A stretch of 64,000 bases of DNA from Kushneria marisflavi (GTDB lineage: Bacteria > Pseudomonadota > Gammaproteobacteria > Pseudomonadales > Halomonadaceae): contig NZ_CP021358.1 of assembly GCF_002157205.1 (NCBI RefSeq), positions 1 through 64,000 of the forward strand, given 5' to 3'. Of the stretch, positions 1 through 8,650 are shown piece after piece. The notes beneath the pieces were generated by a model, which worked only from the letters and a program-made list of their open reading frames with translations, ran no database searches and had not been told where the DNA came from. The translations under genes were made by a program, and so were the position numbers. How positions within the stretch are numbered: position 1 is the first letter of the stretch; the number at the start of each line of letters is the position of its first letter.

Positions 1-831
1 GACCGAGAGAAAGAAAAGGCCCAGCAAAATGCCCTTGAAGGGCTCGATGTTGGCCTCAAGCTCGTGGCGATAGGGGGTGTCCGCCAGCAATACGCCGGCC
101 AGGAAGGCACCCAATGCCATGGAAAGACCGGCTTCTTCCATGACCCAGGCTGTGCCCAGCACCATCAACAGTGCCGCGGCGGTGAACACTTCGTGGACTT
201 CGCTACGGGCCACGAGTCTCAGTACGCGAGGAAAGACGAAGCGACCCACCAGAAGCGTTGCCACCACGATGGCGGTGGTTTTGGCAATCGTCAGCCACAG
301 ATTGGCGTCTTCAGCAGCGGCGTTACCGGCAAGGATCGGAATGACGGCCAGCAGGGGAATGACGGCAAGATCCTGAAACAGCAGAATGGCGAAGGCTGTC
401 TGACCATGCGGGCTGGCAAGATGCTGATGCTCGGTCAGAAGTTGTAAGGCAAAGGCCGTGGAGGACAGCGCAAGCGTCAGCCCAAGCAGAATCGAGGCGG
501 CCTGGCCCAGCCCGAGCATCCATCCCAATGGCGTCAACAAAAGACCGGTCAGAAAAAGCTGCAGGCTGCCCAGGCCAAAAAGCCGACCGCGCAGACGCCA
601 TAGCCTGGCCGGTTCCAGCTCCAGCCCGATCACGAACAGCAGCATGACCACGCCGATTTCGGAGAAATGAAGCACCGACTCCGGGTCGGCGATAAATCCG
701 CTGATCGAGGGCCCCAGAATCAGGCCGGCGCATAAATAGCCCAGTATTGAACCCAGACCAAATCGTGCGAAGAGGGGAACGGCCACCACGGCAGCCCCCA
801 GCATGACAGTCGCTTCCAGCAGAAAGTGCAT
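1..831 (-). CDS. Kef-type K+/H+ antiporter, N-terminal part (runs off the left edge)
   Basis: This is the start of a CPA2-family cation/proton antiporter that would exchange K+ for H+ across the inner membrane. The ATG is at 829-831 and the frame stays open to base 1, giving 277 residues of almost continuous hydrophobic helices. Typical Kef motifs are visible: LGYLCAGLILGP near residue 30, an HGQTAFAILLFQDLAVIP stretch, and near the cut end GAFLAGVLLADTPYRHELE followed by IEPFKGILLGLFF. The C-terminal half, where a TrkA-N (NAD/glutathione-sensing) domain would separate KefB/KefC from simpler antiporters, lies outside the window, so no symbol is given. It is the last visible gene of a minus-strand run that begins with the RegB-like kinase, 93 bp beyond the phosphatase gene. 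Confidence 0.88.
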   Translation of the reverse strand, partial: MHFLLEATVMLGAAVVAVPLFARFGLGSILGYLCAGLILGPSISGFIADPESVLHFSEIGVVMLLFVIGLELEPARLWRLRGRLFGLGSLQLFLTGLLLTPLGWMLGLGQAASILLGLTLALSSTAFALQLLTEHQHLASPHGQTAFAILLFQDLAVIPLLAVIPILAGNAAAEDANLWLTIAKTTAIVVATLLVGRFVFPRVLRLVARSEVHEVFTAAALLMVLGTAWVMEEAGLSMALGAFLAGVLLADTPYRHELEANIEPFKGILLGLFFLSV

Positions 832-924
832 GGCAGTGTCTTCCGAGCAGTGCAGTCCATTGCCGCGAACCGAGCGATGTCGTCATGCCTTCGCCCGGCC
901 GATCAGTTCCGTAAATTCAGGGCG

Positions 925-1740
925 TCAGCGATACTGGCCGCTGTCCGCCTTTTTGATCAATGCTTTCAGGGGAGAGTAGATCTCCGGCGTGCAGATCAGA
1001 AGATTTTCGCCATAAAGCTCGGTGGCAATGCCTTCCGGGCAGTCGTAGACATGACCGGTACGGGCGCCGGCTTCGCGAGCGATCAACAATCCCGCGGCGA
1101 AGTCCCACGGCGAGCAGCTTTCGTAGTAGCCATCCAGTCGACCGCAGGCGACAGCGCACAGATCCAGCGCTGCGGCACCGTTGCGGCGGATATCACGACA
1201 GTTTTCCAGCACCGCGTGCAGGCGTCTGAGCAGAGGGAAGCGTGCATCACGGTCGTAGGGAAAACCGGTGCCGATCAATGACGCATCAAGTTCTCGCGAA
1301 CCGCTGACCGAAATCGGCTCGTTATTGCACCAGGCGCCGCTGCCGCGAATACCGGTGAAGGTCTCCTCCAGAAAGGGCGCATGAACGACACCTGCCTGAA
1401 CGCGGCCCTTGTCGAGCCAGGCAATGGAGACCGCGACATGATGATGGCCGTGGGCAAAGTTGACGGTGCCATCAATGGGGTCCACTACCCAGAGCGGTTT
1501 GTCGTTGTTTAGATCATGGCGGTCAGGGGACAGCTCTTCGCTCAGACGAGCCTCACCCGGAAACAGCGATTCAAGCTGCTCGCTGATGTAGTGGTCAACG
1601 GCGACGTCGATATCGGTGACCAGTTCATTGCCATGCTTGATGTTGCGTTGCAGGCCACCTTCCTCGCGTGCTGCCCTGATGCGACGTCCGGCTTCGTGGG
1701 CGATGCGGGTAGCCTGTTCAAGGCGCTCTTCGAGAGTCAT
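925..1740 (-). CDS. Inositol monophosphatase family protein
   Basis: A 271-residue member of the Mg2+-dependent, Li+-sensitive phosphatase superfamily (inositol monophosphatase, SuhB, CysQ, HisN-type). The metal site is visible: the Glu pair in LSEELS (residues 68-69), the core motif WVVDPIDGTVNF at 84-95 with Asp87 and Asp90, and the C-terminal SPWDFAAGLLIAREAGA signature. The start has a good AGGAG Shine-Dalgarno six bases upstream. It lies 70 bp downstream of the RegA-like regulator on the same strand. Sequence alone does not decide between inositol-1-phosphate, histidinol-phosphate and 3',5'-adenosine bisphosphate as substrate; a general cytoplasmic sugar-phosphate phosphatase is the safest call. 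Confidence 0.85.
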   Translation of the reverse strand: MTLEERLEQATRIAHEAGRRIRAAREEGGLQRNIKHGNELVTDIDVAVDHYISEQLESLFPGEARLSEELSPDRHDLNNDKPLWVVDPIDGTVNFAHGHHHVAVSIAWLDKGRVQAGVVHAPFLEETFTGIRGSGAWCNNEPISVSGSRELDASLIGTGFPYDRDARFPLLRRLHAVLENCRDIRRNGAAALDLCAVACGRLDGYYESCSPWDFAAGLLIAREAGARTGHVYDCPEGIATELYGENLLICTPEIYSPLKALIKKADSGQYR

Positions 1741-1810
1741 GCAAACTCCTGTCGGGTGTCGTCGTGAGTCGGATATCGTCGTAAAAAACAGGGCGCTTGC
1801 CCGTGGACAT

Positions 1811-2347
1811 TCAACGTTTGACCGGACGCTTTTGAAGCTTGCGCTGCAGGGTGCGCCGATGCATGCCCAGACTGCGGGCGGTTGCTGAAATATTGCCGTC
1901 GTTGTCCTGCAATACGCGCTGGATGTGCTCCCAGGTCAGTCGATTGACGGAGGGCGGGTTTTCGGCGATTTCGGCATCCGGGTTGCCCTCCTGGGCATCA
2001 AGGGCCTGCAGCACTTCGCTGACCTCGACCGGTTTGCAAAGGTAGTTCACTGCGCCCAGCTTGATCGCCTCGACCGCGGTCGTGATGCTCGAATAACCGG
2101 TCAGGATGACGACCCGGCAGGCCGGGCTGATCGAGAGCAGCGTGGGTAGAAACTGCAGCCCGGAGCTTTCCTCAAGCTTCAGGTCAAGCGTTGCGTACTC
2201 CGGCGGGCGGCGCTGCGCCAATTGTCGTGCTTCTTCGATGGTGGCGGCCACCATGACATCAAATTCATGGCGCGTCAGGGCGCGCTCCATGATCTGGCGA
2301 AATACAGGGTCGTCATCAACGACCAGAAAGGAAGCCTTTTCGTGCAT
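1811..2347 (-). CDS. RegA/PrrA/ActR-type response regulator
   Basis: A 178-residue two-component response regulator. The receiver domain (about 1-115) has the acidic pair Asp11-Asp12, the predicted phosphoacceptor Asp55 in ATLDLKLE, Thr83 and Lys105 (CKP). After a short linker comes a Fis-type helix-turn-helix at 148-171, reading GNISATARSLGMHRRTLQRKL, which is the nearly invariant DNA-binding helix pair of the RegA/PrrA/ActR/RoxR family. These regulators control respiratory and redox genes in proteobacteria. The gene begins 6 bp after the stop of the cognate kinase, so the two are surely co-transcribed and probably translationally coupled. Targets in this organism cannot be read from the window. 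Confidence 0.9.
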   Translation of the reverse strand: MHEKASFLVVDDDPVFRQIMERALTRHEFDVMVAATIEEARQLAQRRPPEYATLDLKLEESSGLQFLPTLLSISPACRVVILTGYSSITTAVEAIKLGAVNYLCKPVEVSEVLQALDAQEGNPDAEIAENPPSVNRLTWEHIQRVLQDNDGNISATARSLGMHRRTLQRKLQKRPVKR

Positions 2348-2353
2348 GACGTG

Positions 2354-3652
2354 TCATTCCTGTGAAAGTGCAGAGGGGGCGTTGGAGTCGCCATCCGGAT
2401 GTGGCAGCCTGACCTCGGTCAGTGTGCCCCCCTGGGTTTGATTGTAGAGACTGACGCTGCCACCGAAGCGGTCCAGCGTCGAGTGCGTCAGAAAAAGCCC
2501 GATGCCCAGGCCTCTGGAGCGCCCGGAGATAAAGCTCTCGCCCATGTGGCTGGCAATCTCCATCGAAATCCCCGGGCCGTGGTCGACAATCGATATCACG
2601 ACCTCGCGCCGGCTTTCCTTGAGCGAGCTTTCGCTCAGAGTGATGGCGATATCCTGTGGGTTGGCATCGGCGGCATTGTTGAGCAGGTTCATGATGGCCT
2701 GATCCAGCGTCGGGTCGGCCATCAGCGTCAGTGCCCGGTGATCGGCATAGAGCTGATAGGTGACATCCGGACGCATGACCAGCCAGCGTTGAATCAGGGC
2801 TTCCAGCCATTCGGCGGCATTGACGCGTGTGGGTGGGTCGCTCTGACGGCGTTCAGCGCTGGCCACCAGTTCACGTAGATGGCGCTTGCAGGTATCGACC
2901 TGACTGCGCAGCAGGTCAAGATCGGCGCGCTGCATATCGGTAATCGGGTCGGATTTCATCTCATCGATCAGCATGATCATGGTCGACAGCGGCGTGCCCA
3001 GCTCATGCGCTGTGCCTGCGGCCTGGCTGGCCACGGCCAGAATCTGCTCGTTGCGCAGAGCGGCTTCACGAGTGCGCGAAAGCATTCGGTCGCGCTGGCG
3101 CAGGGTGTCGGCCATACGAAAGATCACAAAAGTGATGAGCCCTGCGCACAGGACAAAATTGAGCCACATCCCCAGAACGTTGAGGGTCAGGAGGCTGTCG
3201 CCGATCATATGGCGAAGTTCCGGCACCGGCTCGAAAAAGACCATCAGCATCGAGTAGGCCAGAAAGGCCGAAGCTGCCGTGATACAGGCATGTCGCCAGG
3301 GCTGGGTGGCGGCGGCCATGGCAACCGGAATCAGATAGTAGGTAATGGCCGGATTGGTGGCACCGCCGGTGTAATAAAAGATCAGGGTCAGACCTGCCAC
3401 ATCGATGAGCAGGTGGATCAGATATTCGACGTCGGTGACCTGTCGGGTCTGACCCAGTCGCCACCAGGTGGCCACGTTGAAAAGGCCCATGGCCACGATA
3501 ATGGCAATGATCGGCACGACCCGAAGCTTGAAGTTCATGACCTCTATGCCAAAGAGAATCACGGCCAGAAAACAGGTCCAGGTAATACCGCGAGCGATGG
3601 TCAGTCGTACCAGATTGCGAGCCGGGGTGGTCAGCAGTAGCGCCTGCGTCAT
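2354..3652 (-). CDS. RegB/PrrB-type redox sensor histidine kinase
   Basis: A membrane sensor kinase of the RegB/PrrB/RoxS family, partner of the adjacent regulator. From the chosen ATG (432 residues) it has about six transmembrane helices (residues 20-180). A GGATNPAITYYLIP loop at 96-109 corresponds to the conserved quinone-binding loop of RegB. The H-box AGTAHELGTPLSTM carries the phosphorylated His216. A QVDTCKRHLREL segment places Cys255 where RegB has its redox-active cysteine. The ATPase domain has NLLNNAADA and GLGIGLFL boxes. An upstream in-frame ATG at 3742 would add 30 residues but has no ribosome-binding site; the shorter start fits the family length and N-terminus better. It probably senses quinone or redox state and phosphorylates the regulator. 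Confidence 0.88.
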   Translation of the reverse strand: MTQALLLTTPARNLVRLTIARGITWTCFLAVILFGIEVMNFKLRVVPIIAIIVAMGLFNVATWWRLGQTRQVTDVEYLIHLLIDVAGLTLIFYYTGGATNPAITYYLIPVAMAAATQPWRHACITAASAFLAYSMLMVFFEPVPELRHMIGDSLLTLNVLGMWLNFVLCAGLITFVIFRMADTLRQRDRMLSRTREAALRNEQILAVASQAAGTAHELGTPLSTMIMLIDEMKSDPITDMQRADLDLLRSQVDTCKRHLRELVASAERRQSDPPTRVNAAEWLEALIQRWLVMRPDVTYQLYADHRALTLMADPTLDQAIMNLLNNAADANPQDIAITLSESSLKESRREVVISIVDHGPGISMEIASHMGESFISGRSRGLGIGLFLTHSTLDRFGGSVSLYNQTQGGTLTEVRLPHPDGDSNAPSALSQE

Positions 3653-3848
3653 GAGTGTCCAGAGCAGAGAATGTAGCGTTGTGTGTCCATGATATCGCAA
3701 TCGCCATACAGGCGTGGAGTAAAGAATGGCGTTGAAGGGCATGGAGCTGGCGCTGTGCCGCCTTTGTGCCTACCGTGATGAGAGCCGGGCAGGCACTGGA
3801 GTCTTCCGATACGCCTGCCCGCCTTGTGCCTCGAAGGAGGAGATGAAC

Positions 3849-4079
3849 ATGATGATGTCATCCCGTGTTGATGCCGACCAGACGCCCTGCATGGCCATGA
3901 GCGAACCGCCGGTTCAGCCACCGGATCCGGAGCCGCATTCTCCGCCCGAGCAACCGCCACAGCCTCAGGAACCACCGATCGAAGAACCTCCAATGGAGGA
4001 GCCACCCCTGCAGGACCCGCCGCCTTCTCAGCCACCGCCCGAGGTGCCGCCGGAGCAGACGCCTCACTATCAGTCCTGA
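3849..4079 (+). CDS. Proline-rich small protein (unknown function)
   Basis: A 76-residue protein of extreme composition: after a short MMMSSRVDADQ start it is mostly Pro, Glu and Gln, with repeated PPxEEPP and QPP units up to the C-terminus. There is no signal peptide or membrane helix. A perfect AAGGAGG Shine-Dalgarno at 3834-3840 sits 8 bp before ATG 3849 and argues for real translation from there; the open frame extends upstream to 3726 but without a ribosome-binding site. It is divergent from the RegB-like kinase and followed directly by a hairpin terminator, so it looks like a monocistronic unit. Poly-proline runs would be expected to need EF-P. No family was recognised and no function is claimed. 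Confidence 0.6.
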   Translation: MMMSSRVDADQTPCMAMSEPPVQPPDPEPHSPPEQPPQPQEPPIEEPPMEEPPLQDPPPSQPPPEVPPEQTPHYQS

Positions 4080-4091
4080 CCTGTTTGGAGC

Positions 4092-4117
4092 GCCAACCCT
4101 TGAAGGGGTTGGCTTTT
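4092..4117 (+). terminator. Rho-independent terminator after the proline-rich gene
   Basis: GCCAACCC (4092-4099) pairs with GGGTTGGC (4106-4113) across a 6-base loop and is followed by TTTT. It lies 12 bp after the stop of the small gene. Confidence 0.7.
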
Positions 4118-4259
4118 GGGGTCGTCATCCTGATGTGTAGCCGGAAGCGGTGATCGTGACCGATGCTCGTGCCTTCTATCCCCGCACCAGGCACTGCCTG
4201 TAGAATACGCGCAAATCCGTTCACGCCCGACTGTGTACATAATGACGACTGAAGCACCC

Positions 4260-5846
4260 ATGACCGATACCCGGATCGCCCAGGAAGCCAGCCTTCGCAG
4301 AACCTTTGCGATCATCTCCCACCCCGACGCGGGCAAGACCACCATCACCGAAAAGCTGCTGTTGTTTGGCAATGCCATTCAGGTGGCCGGGGCGGTCAAG
4401 AGCAAGCGTCAGGAGCGTAATACCACCTCTGACTGGATGAAGATGGAACAGGAGCGTGGTATCTCCGTGACCACCTCCGTCATGCAGTTTCCCTACAAGG
4501 GTCGCATCGTCAACCTGCTGGATACGCCCGGGCACGAGGATTTTTCCGAAGATACCTACCGCACGCTCACTGCGGTCGACTCCGCCCTGATGGTCGTTGA
4601 CGGTTCCAAGGGTGTCGAGGATCGAACCATCAAGCTGATGGAAGTCTGCCGCCTGCGTACCACCCCGATTCTGACCTTCATCAACAAGATGGACCGCGAC
4701 ACGCGAGACCCCATCGAGGTCATGGATGAGATCGAAACCGTGCTCAACATTGCCTGTGCGCCGGTGACCTGGCCGATCGGCATGGGGCGTCATTTCCGTG
4801 GCGTCTATCATCTGGTCAACGACACGGTACATCTCTACAAGCAGGGGCAGGGCAACCGGATTCCGGAAGACGTTCGAATCGAGGGGCTGAACAGCCCGGA
4901 GGTTGATGAAGTGCTGGGGGCTTCTCAGGCTGCCGAGCTGCGCGAAGAGATCGAGCTGGTGCAGGGCGCCTCGCATGATTTTGACCTTGACGCTTATCGT
5001 CGTGGCGAGCTGACGCCGGTGTTTTTCGGTACGGCCATGGGCAATTTTGGTGTGCGTGAAATGCTCGATGGCTTTGTTGAATATGCCCCGTCGCCGCAGC
5101 CCCGTGAGACGAATGCCCGTGAAGTGACCGCCGAGGATGGCAGCTTCACCGGATTCGTTTTCAAGATCCAGGCCAACATGGATCCGCGCCACCGTGACCG
5201 TATTGCCTTTTTGCGAGTCTGCTCGGGCAAGTACGAGCGCAACATGAAAATTCACCATGTGCGCATCAAAAAGGACGTCAAGATTGCCGATGCCCTGACC
5301 TTCATGGCTGCCGACCGCGCGCAAGTCGAAGAAGCCTGGCCGGGAGACATCATCGGACTGCACAACCACGGCACCATTCAGATCGGTGATACCTTCTCCA
5401 GTGGCGAGCAGATGCGCTTTACCGGCATTCCGCACTTTGCGCCCGAACTGTTTCGCCGCGTGCGCCTGAGAGACCCGCTCAAGACCAAGCAGCTTCAAAA
5501 GGGGCTTCAGCAGCTCTCCGAGGAGGGGGCAACCCAGGTCTTCATGCCGCTGGACAACAACGACATGATCGTGGGTGCGGTGGGTATGCTCCAGTTTGAT
5601 GTGGTGGCTCACCGCCTCAAGGATGAATACAAGGTTGATTGCATCTATGAGCCGGTTAACGTTCAGACCGCTCGCTGGATTCATGGCGACGATCGCAAGC
5701 TGGATGAGCTTCGCAACAAGGTCAGCACCAACCTGGCCATTGATGGCGGCGGGCATTTGACCTATCTGGCACCGACCCGGGTCAATTTGCAGCTGATGGA
5801 AGAGCGCTGGCCTGATCTCTCCTTTGATGCCACCCGCGAGCATTAA
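4260..5846 (+). CDS. prfC: Peptide chain release factor 3
   Basis: RF3 is a translational GTPase that recycles RF1/RF2 from the ribosome after peptide release. The G domain shows G1 at HPDAGKTT, the switch region RNTTSD, G3 at DTPGHEDFS and G4 at NKMD. The C-terminal part keeps RF3-specific stretches such as [15 protein letters not shown]. Start choice is uncertain: ATGs at 4233 (as GTG), 4242 and 4260 are in frame and none has a strong Shine-Dalgarno. ATG 4260 gives exactly the same N-terminal length before RRTFAIISH as the E. coli protein (528 residues here) and has a GAAG box upstream. A long opposite-strand open frame across this gene is a codon-bias shadow. Confidence 0.95.
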   Translation: MTDTRIAQEASLRRTFAIISHPDAGKTTITEKLLLFGNAIQVAGAVKSKRQERNTTSDWMKMEQERGISVTTSVMQFPYKGRIVNLLDTPGHEDFSEDTYRTLTAVDSALMVVDGSKGVEDRTIKLMEVCRLRTTPILTFINKMDRDTRDPIEVMDEIETVLNIACAPVTWPIGMGRHFRGVYHLVNDTVHLYKQGQGNRIPEDVRIEGLNSPEVDEVLGASQAAELREEIELVQGASHDFDLDAYRRGELTPVFFGTAMGNFGVREMLDGFVEYAPSPQPRETNAREVTAEDGSFTGFVFKIQANMDPRHRDRIAFLRVCSGKYERNMKIHHVRIKKDVKIADALTFMAADRAQVEEAWPGDIIGLHNHGTIQIGDTFSSGEQMRFTGIPHFAPELFRRVRLRDPLKTKQLQKGLQQLSEEGATQVFMPLDNNDMIVGAVGMLQFDVVAHRLKDEYKVDCIYEPVNVQTARWIHGDDRKLDELRNKVSTNLAIDGGGHLTYLAPTRVNLQLMEERWPDLSFDATREH

Positions 5847-5966
5847 GGCGCTCAGGTATCGTGCGATGCGCCTTGTGATTCATTGGCTATAGTAATGCTG
5901 ATAACAGCGCTGCGGTGGTCGGCTACCGACCACCTGATACGTTCGAGCCCGGGGAGGGAGTGTGGT

Positions 5967-6470
5967 ATGCCAAGGTTTTTAACGGAATTTCGCGATTTTG
6001 CCGTCAAGGGGAATGTCGTCGATCTGGCCGTCGGTATCATCATTGGCTCGGCCTTTACGGCCATCGTCAACAGTCTGGTCAAGGATATCTTTACGCCGGT
6101 GCTCGGACTGATTACCGGCGGCATCAATTTCACCAACCTGTTTTTTGTGCTCAAGGACGGTGCTCAGACAGCGGGGCCTTACACGACGCTGGCGGATGCA
6201 CAGGCCGCCGGCGCAGTCACCATCAATTACGGCATTTTCCTCAATGCCATGATTTCGTTCACTCTGGTGGCGATGGTGTGTTTTATCCTGATTCGCAATA
6301 TCCATCGTCTGCGCGAACTGGGCGCCCGCAAGGCAGAAGAGGCGCCCGCTGCCGCTCCCACCGTGCGCAATTGTCCCTACTGCATTACGCCGATTTCGGT
6401 GGATGCCACGCGCTGCCCAAGCTGCACCTCTGTACTGGATTCGCCAAAGGATGCCGCGCCGACAGCGTAG
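5967..6470 (+). CDS. mscL: Large-conductance mechanosensitive channel with C-terminal zinc ribbon
   Basis: MscL is the inner-membrane pore that opens under extreme membrane tension to vent solutes on hypo-osmotic shock. The N-terminal FLTEFRDFAVKGNVVDLAVG amphipathic helix and TM1, the periplasmic loop, and TM2 (about residues 88-112) are all standard. The protein is 167 residues, about 30 longer than E. coli MscL. The extra tail holds two CxxC pairs (Cys136/139 in CPYC and Cys150/153 in CPSC), a zinc-ribbon-like module. ATG 5967 was chosen because it begins the conserved N-terminal helix; the open frame extends 28 codons further upstream without homology. A bidirectional terminator follows. 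Confidence 0.95.
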   Translation: MPRFLTEFRDFAVKGNVVDLAVGIIIGSAFTAIVNSLVKDIFTPVLGLITGGINFTNLFFVLKDGAQTAGPYTTLADAQAAGAVTINYGIFLNAMISFTLVAMVCFILIRNIHRLRELGARKAEEAPAAAPTVRNCPYCITPISVDATRCPSCTSVLDSPKDAAPTA

Positions 6471-6496
6471 TTTCGGCTGGGTTTTCCAGAAGTGAC

Positions 6497-6529
6497 AAAA
6501 AAGGGGCCTCCATACGGAGGCCCCTTTTT
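6497..6529. terminator. Bidirectional terminator between mscL and ygfZ
   Basis: An A-rich run leads into a GGGGCCTCC / GGAGGCCCC stem with a 4-base loop, followed by a T run. It is symmetric, so it can serve both convergent genes. Confidence 0.85.
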
Positions 6530-6546
6530 GCCGTTTATCTCCCGTC

Positions 6547-7575
6547 TCAGTCCGACAGGGTTTCCGGGTCTCGTCGTTCCAGCACGTAAGGCAGCGGCTT
6601 CAGGTGCGCCGGCTGGTCGTTGACGGTCAACGAGGGCATGTCATCTTTGATGGTCATGACCGCCAGCACTTCAACATGATTATCATTGGTAGTTGCACTG
6701 CGAACCACCTCGCCAAGCGTCTTGTCGCTGGTGGCATCCCTGATGTCTGTTCCCACCTCGATGCGTTCGGCAGTGGGGACGGAGAGCCGCATCAGGCGTT
6801 TTTTGACCTGGCCGCGATAGTGCGCTCTGGCCACGACTTCCTGGCCGGTGTAGCAACCCTTCTTGAAGCTGATGCCTGCCAGCGCTTCCCAATTGAACAT
6901 CTGGGGCAGCCATTTTTCGCGCTGCAGCTCATCAAGCCACAAAAGGCCGGCTTCGATGTCCAGTCGCTGCCAGAGCTCGTTTGATGCCAGTGTCAGGTCA
7001 GCCTTTAGCGATCGGCACAGTTCGGCGAGTCTTTCTTCCGAGGCAATTAATACCAGACGCATCATGTCATGCGGATGGCGGGTAATTGCCAGTTCTTCGT
7101 CGGCACTGACACGCACGCCCCAGTCGGCATGCGGCAGTGTCATGGTGGCACCGAGTACGTCATCAAGACGGTGACCGGCCAAACCGGCAATGGCCAGATC
7201 ATGACGCAGGGTCAGTTCAGCCTTGTAAAACGCTGCATATTTGGCCAGATGCTGGTGCAGGGCATCGGCAATGCTGCGCTCGAGCAGCAGCCAGTAGCAC
7301 TCCGGGGCGGACTTGATCAGTTGCACATTGGCAATCGCGCGTCCCTTGGGCGTACAAAAGACGGCGGGCGGCGCAATGGTGTCAGTGGCATGGACTGTGG
7401 AGGCACTTGCCTGACCCTGCAGGAATTTCTCGCTGTCCGGCCCGCGAACCTCCAGAACGACTCTATCTTCCAGAGGAACAATTACGGTGTCTCGTTGCCC
7501 ATCAACATCGGGGCCTTTCGATGAAGACTCGGCTGACGGTTGTTGCAGCAATGTCTGCCAGTGCGGATGGCTCAT
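6547..7575 (-). CDS. ygfZ: tRNA-modifying / Fe-S cluster protein YgfZ
   Basis: A folate-binding protein of the YgfZ/IBA57 family, needed for activity of some radical-SAM iron-sulfur enzymes such as MiaB. The diagnostic motif K-G-C-Y-T-G-Q-E is at residues 239-246 with the functional Cys241, followed by VVARAHYRGQVKKR, which resembles the GcvT/YgfZ fold. The ATG at 7575 has a TGGAG Shine-Dalgarno and gives 342 residues; the longer open frame upstream to 7788 would run through the divergent small gene and its promoter region and is rejected. It is convergent with mscL and divergent from the HMA-like gene at 7727. Confidence 0.93.
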   Translation of the reverse strand: MSHPHWQTLLQQPSAESSSKGPDVDGQRDTVIVPLEDRVVLEVRGPDSEKFLQGQASASTVHATDTIAPPAVFCTPKGRAIANVQLIKSAPECYWLLLERSIADALHQHLAKYAAFYKAELTLRHDLAIAGLAGHRLDDVLGATMTLPHADWGVRVSADEELAITRHPHDMMRLVLIASEERLAELCRSLKADLTLASNELWQRLDIEAGLLWLDELQREKWLPQMFNWEALAGISFKKGCYTGQEVVARAHYRGQVKKRLMRLSVPTAERIEVGTDIRDATSDKTLGEVVRSATTNDNHVEVLAVMTIKDDMPSLTVNDQPAHLKPLPYVLERRDPETLSD

Positions 7576-7726
7576 GATGACTCCAGAAAAATTTGCGCAA
7601 ACGGTGGCAATAACGCAGGGTTGATCTGCCTGATCCCCGTTTCTCCATGAGAGAGCATATCTGGGCGAGGGCAAGACTTTACAAGCAGCCGCAATCATTG
7701 CATGACTACCAGGAGACAAAAACGCC

Positions 7727-7918
7727 ATGGCGTTAACATTTACCCTCAGTGGCCTGAAGGATTCCGATGACGTTAATCGACTGACCACGGCTCTGATGGA
7801 GCTTGATGGCGTGGATACCGTTCAGGTAGCACGGGAATGGCTGGAAGTGGAAGGACGTGTTCAGCCCGGCCGCGTGGTTGAGGTTATTGAAAGACTGGGA
7901 TATTCGTCAAAACGCTGA
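7727..7918 (+). CDS. HMA-like small protein lacking the CxxC metal site
   Basis: A 63-residue protein whose pattern (FTLSGLKDSDDVNRLTTAL, GVDTVQVAREWLEVEG, then a helix ending VIERLGY) matches the beta-alpha-beta-beta-alpha-beta heavy-metal-associated fold of copper chaperones. It has no cysteine at all: the metal-binding CxxC loop after strand 1 is replaced by GLKDSDD. It has an AGGAG box 11 bp upstream of the ATG. It is divergent from ygfZ and upstream of the OsmC-family gene, 65 bp away on the same strand. Metal binding is unlikely; a protein-interaction role is possible but unproven. Confidence 0.75.
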   Translation: MALTFTLSGLKDSDDVNRLTTALMELDGVDTVQVAREWLEVEGRVQPGRVVEVIERLGYSSKR

Positions 7919-7983
7919 GTATTTGAATAACCAAGGTGGATGAATGAGGTCTGCCGTGTATTGCGACCCGGGGGCGAGCGACA

Positions 7984-8397
7984 ATGAGCATTCTGATCGA
8001 AACAGAGCGTGAGGGAACACTGCGACAGCGTATCGTGTTCAACGATCACGAGGCGCTTTACGCTGATGCGCCGATCAGCGCCGGGGGTGAGGAGAGTGCA
8101 CCGGATCCGCATGATTACTTCGATATTTCACTGGCCACCTGCAAGGCCCTGACTGTTGTCATGTATGCCCGCAAAAAGGAGATGCCGCTTGATGGTGTCA
8201 GCATTCGAGTCACCCGTGACAGTAGCGATGAGCGTGATGGTCACTATCGGTTGCAGGTAGATATCGGCCTGATCGGTGATCTCAGCGCTCAGGCGCGTGA
8301 CCGCCTGCTGGAAGTGGCCGAGCAGTGTCCGATCCACAGGCTCATGACGTCCGGTCAGATCGACATCGACACGCGCGCGCATCTCGGCGGCGCCTGA
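7984..8397 (+). CDS. OsmC family protein
   Basis: A 137-residue OsmC/Ohr-superfamily protein. Members are dimeric thiol peroxidases or relatives induced by osmotic and oxidative stress. The two conserved cysteines are present: Cys53 in SLATCKALTVVMYARKK and Cys115 in VAEQCPIHRLM. The SAGGEESAPDPHDYFDISLATC block is typical of the YhfA-like subgroup rather than classic Ohr. It follows the HMA-like gene and may share its transcript. Substrate is not predictable from sequence; organic hydroperoxide reduction is the family precedent. Confidence 0.85.
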   Translation: MSILIETEREGTLRQRIVFNDHEALYADAPISAGGEESAPDPHDYFDISLATCKALTVVMYARKKEMPLDGVSIRVTRDSSDERDGHYRLQVDIGLIGDLSAQARDRLLEVAEQCPIHRLMTSGQIDIDTRAHLGGA

Positions 8398-8650
8398 TAC
8401 CGCATTGCATCATTCCTCTACCGTGATTTTCCCATTACGGCCACAGGGCATGTCACCGTCACAGGGGCGTGCCTTGTATTCCTTCCGGCCTGCCATCATA
8501 TAAGTCATGAGCGTCAGCCCTGGCGCTTGCTCGTTATCCCGCTATCGACGTCCATCGACTACGCTTTTGACGGTAATGCCGTCTATCGGCCAGCGCATGT
8601 GCGGTGGCCCCGGAATATTTCAATCTTTTCGCTACCTGCACGGAGTGCGC

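Noticed and set aside
4221..5843. 540-codon open frame on the minus strand opposite prfC
   Set aside because: It mirrors prfC almost exactly and encodes no recognisable domain; prfC on the plus strand is unmistakable. Such shadows arise from GC-rich codon bias.
8398..8650. LexA (SOS) box upstream of uvrB
   Set aside because: No CTG-N10-CAG with the expected AT-rich centre was found in the 253-bp gap. The region is otherwise unremarkable.
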